Assembly: GCF_014854695.1 (NCBI RefSeq)
Contig: NZ_CP027557.1
Coordinates: 682,001-746,000 of the forward strand
Origin: Rhodococcus rhodochrous
Lineage (GTDB): Bacteria; Actinomycetota; Actinomycetes; Mycobacteriales; Mycobacteriaceae
Direction of reading: 5' to 3'
DNA: 64,000 nt
The notes beneath the pieces are model-generated. The model had not been told where the DNA came from. It saw only the letters and a program-made list of their open reading frames with translations, and made no database searches. This document shows, one piece after another, positions 24,988-33,433 of the stretch (position 1 is its first letter; every line of letters begins with the position of its first letter). The position numbers and the translations under genes were made by a program.

Positions 24988-26199
24988 TCAGTTCGGCGGC
25001 GACAGAAGCCCTTCCAGGCTCGTCGCCGAATAACCACCGTCGCGGCACAACTGTACCGTGGGGGCACGGCGCCCCGGGTACTCGATGCACGGCATGTTCC
25101 GTGCCCCGCGCACCGCGATGGGGGAGTCCGCCGGCAGCTTGCAGTACAGATCGGGCGGGGTGTCGGGCACGTCGAACTCGGTGGGTGAGCGCCGCTGTTC
25201 CGGCGGCAGGAAGCCGGTGATGCACGGCGGCGGGTCGTTGAAGGTCGCGGTGAAGTAGGTGTTCTGCGAGGGGTTGTCGACATTGGGCAGACCCGCCGAC
25301 TGGGTCGACGCCATGATCGACGGGAACAGCACCAGCATCTGTTCGAGCGACGGCCGGTACACCGCGGCGACCTGCTCGACGGTGACCAGATTGGCGAGCA
25401 GCAGGGGGAGGGTCGGTTCGGCCTCCTCGAACAGCGCCTGCACCTGCGCGGCGGCAGGGGCCGTCACGCCGAGGAGGGTGCGCACGTCGCTGTCGGAGTC
25501 GCGCAACTGTGCGGTGGTGCCCGCCAGGGAGGACGCCCATCGGGCGATCGCATCCGACGACGCGACCTGCGTGTCGAGCAACGGACCGACCTGATCGATC
25601 AGTGCCGCGGTGCTGTCCGCGCTCGCAGCGGCCTCGGCGCTCACCGCCGCGCCGGCCTCGACGAGGATCCGCAGGGCGTCGCCGGAATCGGCCACCGCCG
25701 TGTGGGTCTCGTCGAGCAGCAGGGCGAGGCGGTCGGGTCCCACGGACTGCAGCGTGGCGTCGAGCTGGTCGAGCGCACCGCCGATCGGTTCGGGCACGGA
25801 GATGCGATCGCGGGGAACGATCGACCCCGCGGTCAGATACGGGCCGTCCTCGCCGTCGGGCAGGAACTCGACGTACTGCTCGCCGATCGCCGACATGCTG
25901 CGGATCTGCGCCGCCGAATCGGCCGGCACCGGAACATCCGAGTCGAGCGAGAGAACCGCCTCGGCGCCGCTCGTGGTCATGGTCAGTGACGTCACCCGGC
26001 CGATCTCGATGCCGCGGTAGGTGACGTTCGCCGAGGGATACAGACCCCCGGCGTCGGCGAGGTCGAGACGCACCTCGTAGCGTCCCACCCCGAACAGGGC
26101 GGGCACCTCGACGATGAACAGCGCGACGATCAGCACCGCCGCGATCCCGACCGAGAAGAACACCGCCAGTTTGCGGCGCAGCACCGCAGCCGGGCTCAT
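24988..26199 (-). CDS. mceF: MceF of second mce operon
   Basis: A 403-residue Mce-family protein. A single N-terminal membrane helix (about residues 11-33) is followed by ALFGVGRYEVRLDLADAGGL, where the MCE domain begins (to about residue 115). A helical stretch follows, and then a Cys-containing C terminus with DPPPCITGFLPPEQRRSPTEF and NMPCIEYPGRRAPT, as in Mce4F. Its C terminus is about 65 residues shorter than that of the Mce4F at 46664-48076. Mce proteins form a periplasm-spanning channel that carries lipids to a YrbE/MceG ABC permease. The start overlaps mceE by 4 bases. Confidence 0.9.
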   Translation of the reverse strand: MSPAAVLRRKLAVFFSVGIAAVLIVALFIVEVPALFGVGRYEVRLDLADAGGLYPSANVTYRGIEIGRVTSLTMTTSGAEAVLSLDSDVPVPADSAAQIRSMSAIGEQYVEFLPDGEDGPYLTAGSIVPRDRISVPEPIGGALDQLDATLQSVGPDRLALLLDETHTAVADSGDALRILVEAGAAVSAEAAASADSTAALIDQVGPLLDTQVASSDAIARWASSLAGTTAQLRDSDSDVRTLLGVTAPAAAQVQALFEEAEPTLPLLLANLVTVEQVAAVYRPSLEQMLVLFPSIMASTQSAGLPNVDNPSQNTYFTATFNDPPPCITGFLPPEQRRSPTEFDVPDTPPDLYCKLPADSPIAVRGARNMPCIEYPGRRAPTVQLCRDGGYSATSLEGLLSPPN

Positions 26200-27290
26200 C
26201 GGGTCGGCTCCGACACTGGCGGGACGAGCAGCGACACCGGATCCGGCACGGGTCGCCCGCCGCCGGTGAGTGCGTTCTCGAAGGGCGTGCCGAGCAGCAG
26301 TGCGTTCTCGAGGGTCGGCAGGGTGAGGTCGAGGATGACCGTGCCGTTCGCGTAGTCGCCGCGCACCGCGTTGCGGTAGGTGTCGATGGGGAACGGGAAG
26401 GTCAGCAGGTAGCGCAGCGACTCGGTGAGCGAGTCGCCCGCCGACGCGAGCGAGGCCAGCACCGGTTCGAGATCACGCAGGTTCGCGACGACGTCGTCGC
26501 CGCTCGCCTCGACGACCTCGTTCGCGACGCGCCCGAACTGCCCGAGCGCATCGGCGGCGCGGGTCAGGTCGTCGCGCTGGGTGGACAACACCTCCATGGC
26601 GGGCGCGAGATCGTCCGTCGCCGCCGCGATCTCGGTGTTGTGCTCGGCGACCTCGACGGCGAGTGCGTCGAGCGATTCCATCGCGCTCACGATCTGCTCC
26701 TTCTGGCCGTCCAGCCCGGCGAGCACCGCGTCGAGGCGGGTGAGCAGGGCCCGCACCGACTCCTGCCGTCCGTCCATCGCCCGGTTGAGTTCGCGGGTGA
26801 TCTCCTGGGCTTGGGCGAGGCCACCGCCGCTGAGCACCAGCGACAGCGACGACAGGGTCTGCTCGGTGGTGGGGAACGCACCCGCCCGCTCGAGGGGGAT
26901 GACGTCGCCGTCCCCGAGCCGGCCACGGGCGGGTTCGGCGAGCGGGGGAGAGAGTTCGACGTGGGCGGACCCGAGCAGGCTCGTCTGCCCGATCTTCGCG
27001 ACCGTGTTCTCCGGAAGCACCGTGCTGCCGTCGACCATCACCGTCACGAGCGCATGTCCGTCGCCGAGCCGCAGGTCGGCGACCCGCCCGACGGTGACGT
27101 CGCCGACGCGGACCCGTGAATTGCGTTCGAGGGTCGTGACGTCGGGCATCTCGATGGTCACGGCGAACGCGTCGTCGCCGCGACCGTGCGTGCCGGGAAG
27201 GGGCAGGCTGTTCAGGCCGCGCCACTCGCACCCGGCGGTCAGGGCCAGGCAGGCGAGGACACCGACCGCGCGCAGGACTCGTGTTCTCAC
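26196..27290 (-). CDS. mceE: MceE lipoprotein of second mce operon
   Basis: A 364-residue Mce lipoprotein starting at GTG 27288-27290. The signal sequence ends in the lipobox LTAGC, with the lipidated residue at Cys21, followed by EWRGLNSLPLPGTHGRGDDA, the usual start of MceE. The MCE domain (about 40-125) and a long helical region with PTTEQTLSSLSLVLSGGGLAQ follow. MceE is the lipid-anchored member of the hexameric lipid-transport assembly. The start codon overlaps the mceD stop (GTGA), and its own stop overlaps mceF, so the operon is tightly coupled. Confidence 0.9.
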   Translation of the reverse strand: MRTRVLRAVGVLACLALTAGCEWRGLNSLPLPGTHGRGDDAFAVTIEMPDVTTLERNSRVRVGDVTVGRVADLRLGDGHALVTVMVDGSTVLPENTVAKIGQTSLLGSAHVELSPPLAEPARGRLGDGDVIPLERAGAFPTTEQTLSSLSLVLSGGGLAQAQEITRELNRAMDGRQESVRALLTRLDAVLAGLDGQKEQIVSAMESLDALAVEVAEHNTEIAAATDDLAPAMEVLSTQRDDLTRAADALGQFGRVANEVVEASGDDVVANLRDLEPVLASLASAGDSLTESLRYLLTFPFPIDTYRNAVRGDYANGTVILDLTLPTLENALLLGTPFENALTGGGRPVPDPVSLLVPPVSEPTR

Positions 27291-28504
27291 GGCGCCCCCG
27301 GGGAGAGCAGATCGGCCAGTGAGGCCGGCGACGGCGCACCGGGCGCCGGCATCAACTCGGGCTCGGTGTAGACGAGCTGGTCGGGCAATGCCCCCACGCC
27401 GCGCGTCGGGTTGAGGCGCACGGGTGGGTAGTCCATCGCGAGCAGCGGCAGGATCGGGCCGAGATACTGCACGCACAACTCCGACGCGGTGTGCGCGTCG
27501 ACCTGCTCGGCCGCGGCGAGCGCAGAGCAGACGAACTGGGCAGGATTGGCGAAGTTGGTCAGCGACAACGCCGAGACCACCGTGTTGTGCGCGGGCTGAT
27601 AGATGCCCTGCAGGTTCGACAACGCCGTCGGTGCGACGTGCAGTACCTGCGCGATCCCGTCGCGCTGCGCCGCCAGGGTCTCGGTCAGTGCGGCCGTGCG
27701 ATCGACGGTCGTGTCGACGCGTTCGCGGTTGTCGCGGACGAACCGCTCGACGTCGACGAGGACGGCATCGAGTCCCGCCAGTGCGGCGCCCATGTCGTCG
27801 CGGTTCGCGTCGAGGATCTCGGTGACGGACGCGAGCCGGTCGTGGAAGGAGACGATCTGGTCGCCGCTCATCGACAGCGCCTCGACGAAGACCTGCAGGT
27901 TGCCGAGGGTGCCGAACAGGTCGTGCCGGCCGTCGGAGATCGTGCGCATCGCCGTTGCGAGCTGCTGCAGGCTGTCGCGCAGGGCGGGGCCGTGTCCCTC
28001 GGCGTTGGCGGCCGCAACGTCGAGGACCTCACCGAGTGCCCCCTGCGGGTCGGTGTCGTCGGGCCCCAGTTCGGTCGTCAGTCGCGTCAGTTGTTCGGTG
28101 ATCTCGTCCCATTCGACCGGGACCGCGGTGCGTTCGACGGGAATCGTTGCTCCCACCGGCAGTTCCGGTCCTCCCGTGTGCGGTGGGGTGAGCTGGACGA
28201 AGCGGGCGGAAACCAGAGTGGGGGCGACGATCGCGGCCTGTGCGTCGGCGGGGATGCGGCGCTCGGAGTCGATGTCGAAGCGCACGAGGACGCGATCGCC
28301 GCGCGGTTCGATCTTCGTCACACGCCCGACCTCGACCCCCATGATGCGCACGTCGTCACCCACGTACAGGCCACGGCTCGAGGTGAATTCGGCCGCGTAT
28401 TCGTCGGCCGACCGCCACGGCGCGACGGTGAACGACACCACCGCGACGACGGCGAGAAGCAGGATCGGGACACCCCACGAGATCAGGGGACGCAGTCGCG
28501 TCAC
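27287..28504 (-). CDS. mceD: MceD of second mce operon
   Basis: A 405-residue Mce protein. A membrane helix at about residues 9-28 is followed by the MCE domain (YAAEFTSSRGLYVGDDVRIMGVEVGRV and ALVSARFVQLTP-type strand), a helical core, and a Pro/Ala-rich C terminus (PAPGAPSPASLADLLSPGAP). Sequence order and motifs (VPVEWDEITEQLTRLTTELGP) match Mce4D at 44128-45453. It overlaps both neighbours by 4 bases. It is expected to form the channel with MceA-F; the lipid carried is unknown. Confidence 0.9.
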   Translation of the reverse strand: MTRLRPLISWGVPILLLAVVAVVSFTVAPWRSADEYAAEFTSSRGLYVGDDVRIMGVEVGRVTKIEPRGDRVLVRFDIDSERRIPADAQAAIVAPTLVSARFVQLTPPHTGGPELPVGATIPVERTAVPVEWDEITEQLTRLTTELGPDDTDPQGALGEVLDVAAANAEGHGPALRDSLQQLATAMRTISDGRHDLFGTLGNLQVFVEALSMSGDQIVSFHDRLASVTEILDANRDDMGAALAGLDAVLVDVERFVRDNRERVDTTVDRTAALTETLAAQRDGIAQVLHVAPTALSNLQGIYQPAHNTVVSALSLTNFANPAQFVCSALAAAEQVDAHTASELCVQYLGPILPLLAMDYPPVRLNPTRGVGALPDQLVYTEPELMPAPGAPSPASLADLLSPGAP

Positions 28505-29520
28505 GGTGTACCTCCCGGCGGCGTGATGCCGGCCTTCTCGAGCGCGGCGGTCAGGGCCGGCTCGATGATCTGCATGGGCAACAGGTTCTGGATGTACGAG
28601 TTGAAGAACGGACCGGACGCGACGGCCTCGCCGAGTTCGGTCGCGTACGGGCCCAGCCGCTCGATGGCCAGGGCGATGTTGTCGCGGTTGCGTTCGAGGA
28701 TCCCGAGGACGGCGTTCAGCTTGCCCAGGGTGGGTTCGAGCTGGGCCTCGTTGTCGGCGACGAGATTCGAGATCTGGACCGACAACGCATCGACGTTCGC
28801 GAACAGGGTGTCGAGAGCGGCTCGGCGGCGGTGCAGTTCGCCGAGGATGCGGTCGGCGTCGACGATCAGCGCGTCGATCGCGTCGCTGCGCTCGGCGAGG
28901 ACCGCGGTGACCTGTTCGGCGTGCGCGAGGAGCGCCCGCAGGGATTCGTCCCGCGACGCGACGGTCTCGGACAGTCGCCGCACACCGTCGAGCGCCGCGC
29001 CGACGTCGTCGGGCGTCTCGCGCAGGGTGTCGGACAGTACTTCCATCGACTCGCGCAGTTGCTCGGTGTCGATCGCAGCGGCGGTATCGGTGAGATCGCC
29101 GAGGGCGTCGGTCAACTGGTAGGGCGCGAGGGTGCGGTCGAGGTCGATGGTGGCGCCGTCCTCGAGTCGTCCCGGACCGGCGGGGCGCACGCGCAGGTTG
29201 CGTGCCCCGAGCGCGGTGGCGGTGGCGATCTCGACGGTGGTGTCGGTTCCGAGGACGACCGCCCGGTCGACGGTGAACGTGACGGCCACGGCGTCGTGGT
29301 CGATGTCGATGTCGGTCACCCGCCCGGCGTCCTTGCCCGCGACCTGCACGGTGTCGCCGGTGTTCAGGCCACCGGCGTCGACGAATCTCGCCCGGTAGGT
29401 CGTGCCGCCGTCGAGGAACGGCAGGGAGCGGATGTTCAGGGCGCCGAGCACGAGCACGACGAGCACGATCGTGCCGACGACGCCGACACGCACGGGATTC
29501 ATCTCGCGGAACTGGGTCAT
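28501..29520 (-). CDS. mceC: MceC of second mce operon
   Basis: A 339-residue Mce protein beginning MTQFREMNPVRVGVVGTIVL, with one membrane helix (about residues 11-29). The MCE domain YRARFVDAGGLNTGDTVQVAGKDAGRV follows, then long coiled helical repeats (LLAHAEQVTAVLAERSDAIDALI) and the conserved end ASGPFFNSYIQNLLPM. It is shorter at the C terminus than some MceC proteins, with no Pro-rich tail. The ATG overlaps the mceB stop by 4 bases. It is structurally equivalent to Mce4C at 43073-44131. Confidence 0.9.
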   Translation of the reverse strand: MTQFREMNPVRVGVVGTIVLVVLVLGALNIRSLPFLDGGTTYRARFVDAGGLNTGDTVQVAGKDAGRVTDIDIDHDAVAVTFTVDRAVVLGTDTTVEIATATALGARNLRVRPAGPGRLEDGATIDLDRTLAPYQLTDALGDLTDTAAAIDTEQLRESMEVLSDTLRETPDDVGAALDGVRRLSETVASRDESLRALLAHAEQVTAVLAERSDAIDALIVDADRILGELHRRRAALDTLFANVDALSVQISNLVADNEAQLEPTLGKLNAVLGILERNRDNIALAIERLGPYATELGEAVASGPFFNSYIQNLLPMQIIEPALTAALEKAGITPPGGTP

Positions 29521-30533
29521 GCCGGAGCGCACCTGCCCGTCGTCTGCCCGAACAGCGGTGAGGTGACCTTGTTGCCGGACAGGTCGTTGATCTCGATGAG
29601 CATGCCGCACAGGTAGTAGTTGAAGAATCCGCCGTAGGCGCCGAGTCGCGTGAGGGCCTTGTAGGCGTCGGGCAGTTCGGTCGTCAGTTGTTCGACGGTG
29701 TCGCTGCGCGAGTCGACCTGCGCGGCGACGTTGCCTGTTTCGCGGATCGTGCCGGCGAGTGAGGTGCGGGACTGCGCGAGCAGATCGGTGAGCGACCCGC
29801 CGATCGCATCGATGTGGGTGACGGCGTCGCCGACCAGCGTGGCGTCCTGTGCGAGTCGCGCGGCCACCTCGTGGGCGCGCACCAGTGCGGTGTCGAAGGT
29901 GTCGCGGTGCGCGGCGAGATTCGCGAGGACCGAGTCGAGGTTCGTGATCACCTGCCCGACGAGGACGTCGCGGTCGGCGATGTGCGAGGTGAGCGAAGCC
30001 GCTTGGGCGAGGACGGATTCGACGGTGCCGCCCTGGCCCTGCAGCACGGTGATGAGATCGGCCGACAACCGGTTGACCTGTTCGGGTTCGAGCGCGCGGA
30101 ACAACGGTGTGAAGCTGCCGATGAGCACGTCCAGATCGAGTGCCGGCCGGGTCCGGTCGGTGCCGATCGTCTCGTCGGCCGCCATGGGTGTGGGATCGCC
30201 GGCACCGTCGGACAATTCGAGGTACCGGTCGCCGACGAGGTTGAGATAACGCACGGTGGCGATGCTCGCGCGGGTCGGGGTGTACGACGAGTCGACCTCG
30301 AAGGCCACGTCGATGCGGTTGTTCTCGGCGAACTCCACGGCGGTGACCCTGCCGACCTCGACCCCGGAGACGCGGACGAACTGGCCCTCCTCGAGACCGG
30401 AGACGTCGTCGAAGAGCGCGTGGTAGCGCGTGTGTTCACCGAACCGGACCTGGCCGAAGACGACGAACAGTCCGGCCAGGATCAGAACCATGACGAGGGC
30501 GTAGATGCCCGCGGCGATCGCGGTGCGTGTCAT
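29517..30533 (-). CDS. mceB: MceB of second mce operon
   Basis: A 338-residue Mce protein: membrane helix at residues about 7-27 (GIYALVMVLILAGLFVVFGQ), then FDDVSGLEEGQFVRVSGVEVGRVTAVEF of the MCE domain, NLVGDRYLEL, and the conserved C-terminal LPDAYKALTRLGAYGGFFNYYLCG. All match the MceB group and Mce4B at 42051-43076. It overlaps both adjacent mce genes by 4 bases. It is part of the lipid channel and sits in the cell envelope with the bulk of the protein outside the membrane. Confidence 0.9.
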   Translation of the reverse strand: MTRTAIAAGIYALVMVLILAGLFVVFGQVRFGEHTRYHALFDDVSGLEEGQFVRVSGVEVGRVTAVEFAENNRIDVAFEVDSSYTPTRASIATVRYLNLVGDRYLELSDGAGDPTPMAADETIGTDRTRPALDLDVLIGSFTPLFRALEPEQVNRLSADLITVLQGQGGTVESVLAQAASLTSHIADRDVLVGQVITNLDSVLANLAAHRDTFDTALVRAHEVAARLAQDATLVGDAVTHIDAIGGSLTDLLAQSRTSLAGTIRETGNVAAQVDSRSDTVEQLTTELPDAYKALTRLGAYGGFFNYYLCGMLIEINDLSGNKVTSPLFGQTTGRCAPA

Positions 30534-31696
30534 CCGGCGCCTCCGGTGAGCAGTTCGAACAGCGAGTCGGGGACGAAGACCGGTGAGGTGTTGCCGGCCT
30601 CGAACGGATTGGCGCCGGTGTTCGCTACGACGTACGGGGCGGGGGTCTCGTCGACCGTCACGATGGGCAGGGGACCGCAGCGTGGCCCGCCGGTGGCCTC
30701 GACGACCGGAAGATTGCGCGGATATTCGTACGGGTCGGTGCCGAGCAGGAAGGTCGACTTCAGCATCATCGACGAGCCGTTGCCACCCGAGGCCGGTTCG
30801 GCGAGCTGCCGGGCACGGTCGGCGCCCTGCAGGAAGCAGGGGAGGACCGGCGAGTACTCCTCGAGGAGAGAAGCCGTGGGGCGCAGGAGATCGAGCACGT
30901 CGACGATCTGCTCGCTGTTCGGCTCGACCACACGGCGACCGGCGTCACCCATGCCGATCGCGGCGAGCAGGACGCGGTCGAGGTCGTCGGCGCGGTCGAC
31001 GAGGGTCGTGCCGGTGACGGCGAGATTGTCGAACGACGCCACGATCCCGTCGGTGGCTCCGGCGTAGATGTCGGCGGTCGCCTCGGCGGCGGCGAGATCG
31101 CGTCGCAGTGTCTCGGTGCGCGGTTCGATCCGGGTGAGGACGGCGTCGGTGTCGACGAGCGCGCGGCCGAGCGACTCGCCCTGTCCGCGCAACGCCGACG
31201 ACAGCGCACCGAGCGTGCGGTTCAGCTTCGCCGGATCGACCGCGTGCAGGACGTCGGACAACGATTCGAAGACGGTGTTCGTCTCCACGGTCACGCTCGA
31301 TGCGCGCAGCACCGTGCCCTCGGCCAGTCCGACCGGGCCGGGCGACGGTGGGTCGGTGAGGGTGACGTACTTGGCGCCGAAGACCGTCGTCGCGCGGATG
31401 TCGGCGCCGGGGTCGGCGGGCAGCCGGGCGGCGGCGTCCGGATCCAGGCGCAGTTCGATCACCGCGCCGGACGGCGTCTGCTGCACCGCCGTGACGCTGC
31501 CGACGTGCACCCCGTGCGCCTTGACCATGGCGCCGTCCTCGAGCATCAGACCGGAGCGGCCGCTCTCGACGGTCACCTTCACGCCGGGCGTGAACGAGCC
31601 GCGGAAGCCGTGGTAGACGAACACGAGAACGAGCGCGGAGACGACGACGAAGCACGTCGCAGCGACCTTCGGCAACCAGGTGGGCACGCTCCTCAC
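30530..31696 (-). CDS. mceA: MceA of second mce operon
   Basis: A 388-residue Mce protein. I chose the GTG at 31694-31696 because it overlaps the yrbEB stop as GTGA, like the other junctions; a second GTG at 31687 is possible. One membrane helix near residues 11-30 is followed by the MCE domain (VTVESGRSGLMLEDGAMVKAHGVHVGSV), VFGAKYVTLTDPP, and the helical LNRTLGALSSALRGQGESLGRAL. The C terminus has NLPVVEATGGPRCGPLP and PYVVANTGANPFEAGNTSPV, as in Mce4A. It is the first Mce subunit after the two permease genes. Confidence 0.88.
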   Translation of the reverse strand: MRSVPTWLPKVAATCFVVVSALVLVFVYHGFRGSFTPGVKVTVESGRSGLMLEDGAMVKAHGVHVGSVTAVQQTPSGAVIELRLDPDAAARLPADPGADIRATTVFGAKYVTLTDPPSPGPVGLAEGTVLRASSVTVETNTVFESLSDVLHAVDPAKLNRTLGALSSALRGQGESLGRALVDTDAVLTRIEPRTETLRRDLAAAEATADIYAGATDGIVASFDNLAVTGTTLVDRADDLDRVLLAAIGMGDAGRRVVEPNSEQIVDVLDLLRPTASLLEEYSPVLPCFLQGADRARQLAEPASGGNGSSMMLKSTFLLGTDPYEYPRNLPVVEATGGPRCGPLPIVTVDETPAPYVVANTGANPFEAGNTSPVFVPDSLFELLTGGAG

Positions 31697-32553
31697 CCCG
31701 CCAGATGCAGCTGGCGGCTGCTGCCGTAGAGGACCAGGGAGATCAGCAGGGTCACCGTCACCACCGCAATGAGCGACATCCGCACCGCGCGACCCGTCGC
31801 GACACCGACGCCGGATGGTCCGCCCGAGGCGGTGTAGCCGTAGTAGCTGTGCACGGTCATGACGACCACGGCCATGGTGATCGCCTGCCCGAACGACCAC
31901 AGCACGTCGGTCGGGCGCAGGAAGGTCGCGAAATAGTGGTCGTAGACGCCGGGCGACTGGCCGAGCACCACGACGGTCGCGATGCGGCTCGACAGGAACG
32001 ACGCCAGCACCGACAGCGAGTACAGGGGCACGACGGCGATCAGGCCCGCCAGGATGCGTGTGCCGACGAGATACGGCACCGACTTGATGGCCATGACCTC
32101 GAGCGCGTCGATCTCCTCGCTGATCCGCATCGCGCCGAGTTGAGCGGTGGTCCCGGCACCGATGGTCGCGGCGAGACCGACACCGGCCGTCACAGGTGCG
32201 ACGACCCGGACGTTGACGTAGGCGGACAGGAAGCCGGTGAGCGCTTCGACACCGATGTTGCCGAGTGAGGTGAAACCCTGCACGGCGACGGTCGCGCCGG
32301 CGAACAGGGTGAGGAAACCCATGATGGCGACGCTGCCGCCCACCATCGCGAGCACGCCGGTGCCGAGGCCGATCTCCGAGACCACACGCAGGGTCTCGCG
32401 CGGATAGTGCCGGGCCGCCCGCACCGTCGAGAACAACGCGCCGACGAGGAAGACGACCTGGCGTCCCAGGATGTCGATGCTGCGTGAGATCCCGTGGCCG
32501 AGGCGGCGCACCACCTGCGCAGTCCGACCGGTGGCCGCCCCCGTGATACTCAT
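31693..32553 (-). CDS. yrbEB: YrbEB/MlaE-type permease of second mce operon
   Basis: A 286-residue integral membrane permease of the MlaE family. It has hydrophobic helices near residues 25-45, 65-95, 145-165, 195-220 and 250-275, and the conserved cytoplasmic motif LGAMRISEEIDALEVMAIKSVPYLVGTRILAG (landmarks only), which contacts the ATPase MceG. No ATPase gene is present, as is usual since MceG is shared. The ATG overlaps the yrbEA stop as ATGA. It works as a heterodimer with YrbEA to move lipid delivered through the Mce channel. Confidence 0.92.
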   Translation of the reverse strand: MSITGAATGRTAQVVRRLGHGISRSIDILGRQVVFLVGALFSTVRAARHYPRETLRVVSEIGLGTGVLAMVGGSVAIMGFLTLFAGATVAVQGFTSLGNIGVEALTGFLSAYVNVRVVAPVTAGVGLAATIGAGTTAQLGAMRISEEIDALEVMAIKSVPYLVGTRILAGLIAVVPLYSLSVLASFLSSRIATVVVLGQSPGVYDHYFATFLRPTDVLWSFGQAITMAVVVMTVHSYYGYTASGGPSGVGVATGRAVRMSLIAVVTVTLLISLVLYGSSRQLHLAG

Positions 32554-33314
32554 CGCCCCATCACCGCGATACCGATCGAGGTGAGCAGCATGTTGGCAAG
32601 GAACAACGCGACGAACGCGAAGACCACCGTCTCGTTGACGGCCTCGCCGACGCTCTTCGGGCCGCCGCTGACCGAGAGCCCGCGATGGCACGCGATCAGA
32701 CCGGCGAGCAGACCGAAGACCGCCGCCTTGATCTCCGAGAGCAGCAGCTCACCGGGACCGACGAGCAGCGTGACCCCCGCGGCGTAGGCGCCGGGATCGA
32801 CGTTCTGGAGTGTCACCGAGAAGAAGAACCCGCCGATCAGACCGATCGCGCACACCGCCCCGTTGAGCGTGACCGCGACGGCGGTCGACGCCAGTGCGCG
32901 CGGCAACACGAGCCGGGCGGCGGGGTCGATGCCGAGCACCTCGAGCGCGGCGATCTCGTCGCGGATGGTGCGGGAGCCGAGGTCGGCGGCGATCGCGGTG
33001 GCGCCGGCCCCGGCGACCACCAGCACCGTCACGAGCGGGCCGATCTGCGTGATGGCGCCGAGCCCGGCACCCGCTCCGCTCAGGTCGCCGGCACCGATCT
33101 CGAGCAGCAGCGAATTGAGCGTGAACACGACGAGGACGGTGAACGGGACGGACATCAGGATCGTGGGCACGAGCGACACCCGGGCGATGAACCAGAACTG
33201 GGTGAGGAATTCGCGCCATTGGAAGCGGGAGCGGAACAGGGCGGTGAACGCGTCGAGGGACAGCGCATAGAAACCGCCCAGTGCGTGTGCGGTCGCGCGT
33301 GGCACCGATCCCAT
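32550..33314 (-). CDS. yrbEA: YrbEA/MlaE-type permease of second mce operon
   Basis: A 254-residue MlaE-family permease, the same length as YrbE4A at 39236-40000 and closely similar (REFLTQFWFIARVSLVPTIL; GAGATAIAADLGSRTIRDEIAALEVLGIDP). I chose the ATG at 33312-33314, preceded by GCGAGG; an upstream ATG at 33341 lacks a ribosome site. It heads the leftward mce operon. The upstream gap to fadD17 (120 bases) holds an 18-bp palindrome but no KstR box, so this copy is probably controlled separately from mce4, although read-through from fadD17 is possible. Confidence 0.9.
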   Translation of the reverse strand: MGSVPRATAHALGGFYALSLDAFTALFRSRFQWREFLTQFWFIARVSLVPTILMSVPFTVLVVFTLNSLLLEIGAGDLSGAGAGLGAITQIGPLVTVLVVAGAGATAIAADLGSRTIRDEIAALEVLGIDPAARLVLPRALASTAVAVTLNGAVCAIGLIGGFFFSVTLQNVDPGAYAAGVTLLVGPGELLLSEIKAAVFGLLAGLIACHRGLSVSGGPKSVGEAVNETVVFAFVALFLANMLLTSIGIAVMGR

Positions 33315-33377
33315 GAATCCTCGCTTCTTCCACGGTCGCATCGACGAAACCGCGTCCCGACCTCTCGGGTGCGCCGA

Positions 33378-33395
33378 ACATACCCCAGGGTATGT
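33378..33395. promoter_or_regulatory. Candidate operator of second mce operon (18-bp palindrome)
   Basis: ACATACCC-CA-GGGTATGT is a perfect inverted repeat of 8 bases with a 2-base centre. It lies 64 bases upstream of the yrbEA start and 39 bases downstream of the fadD17 stop. It fits a dimeric repressor such as the TetR- or GntR-type regulators known to control other mce operons. It could also be a short attenuator, but it lacks a stable loop. Confidence 0.55.
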
Positions 33396-33433
33396 AGAGC
33401 GGCAAGGGATCGATCCCGGGTCTCGGGACGACG

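Noticed and set aside
33378-33395. fadD17 transcription terminator
   Set aside because: The 2-base centre cannot form a hairpin loop, so an operator is more likely than a terminator. Read-through into the second mce operon cannot be ruled out.
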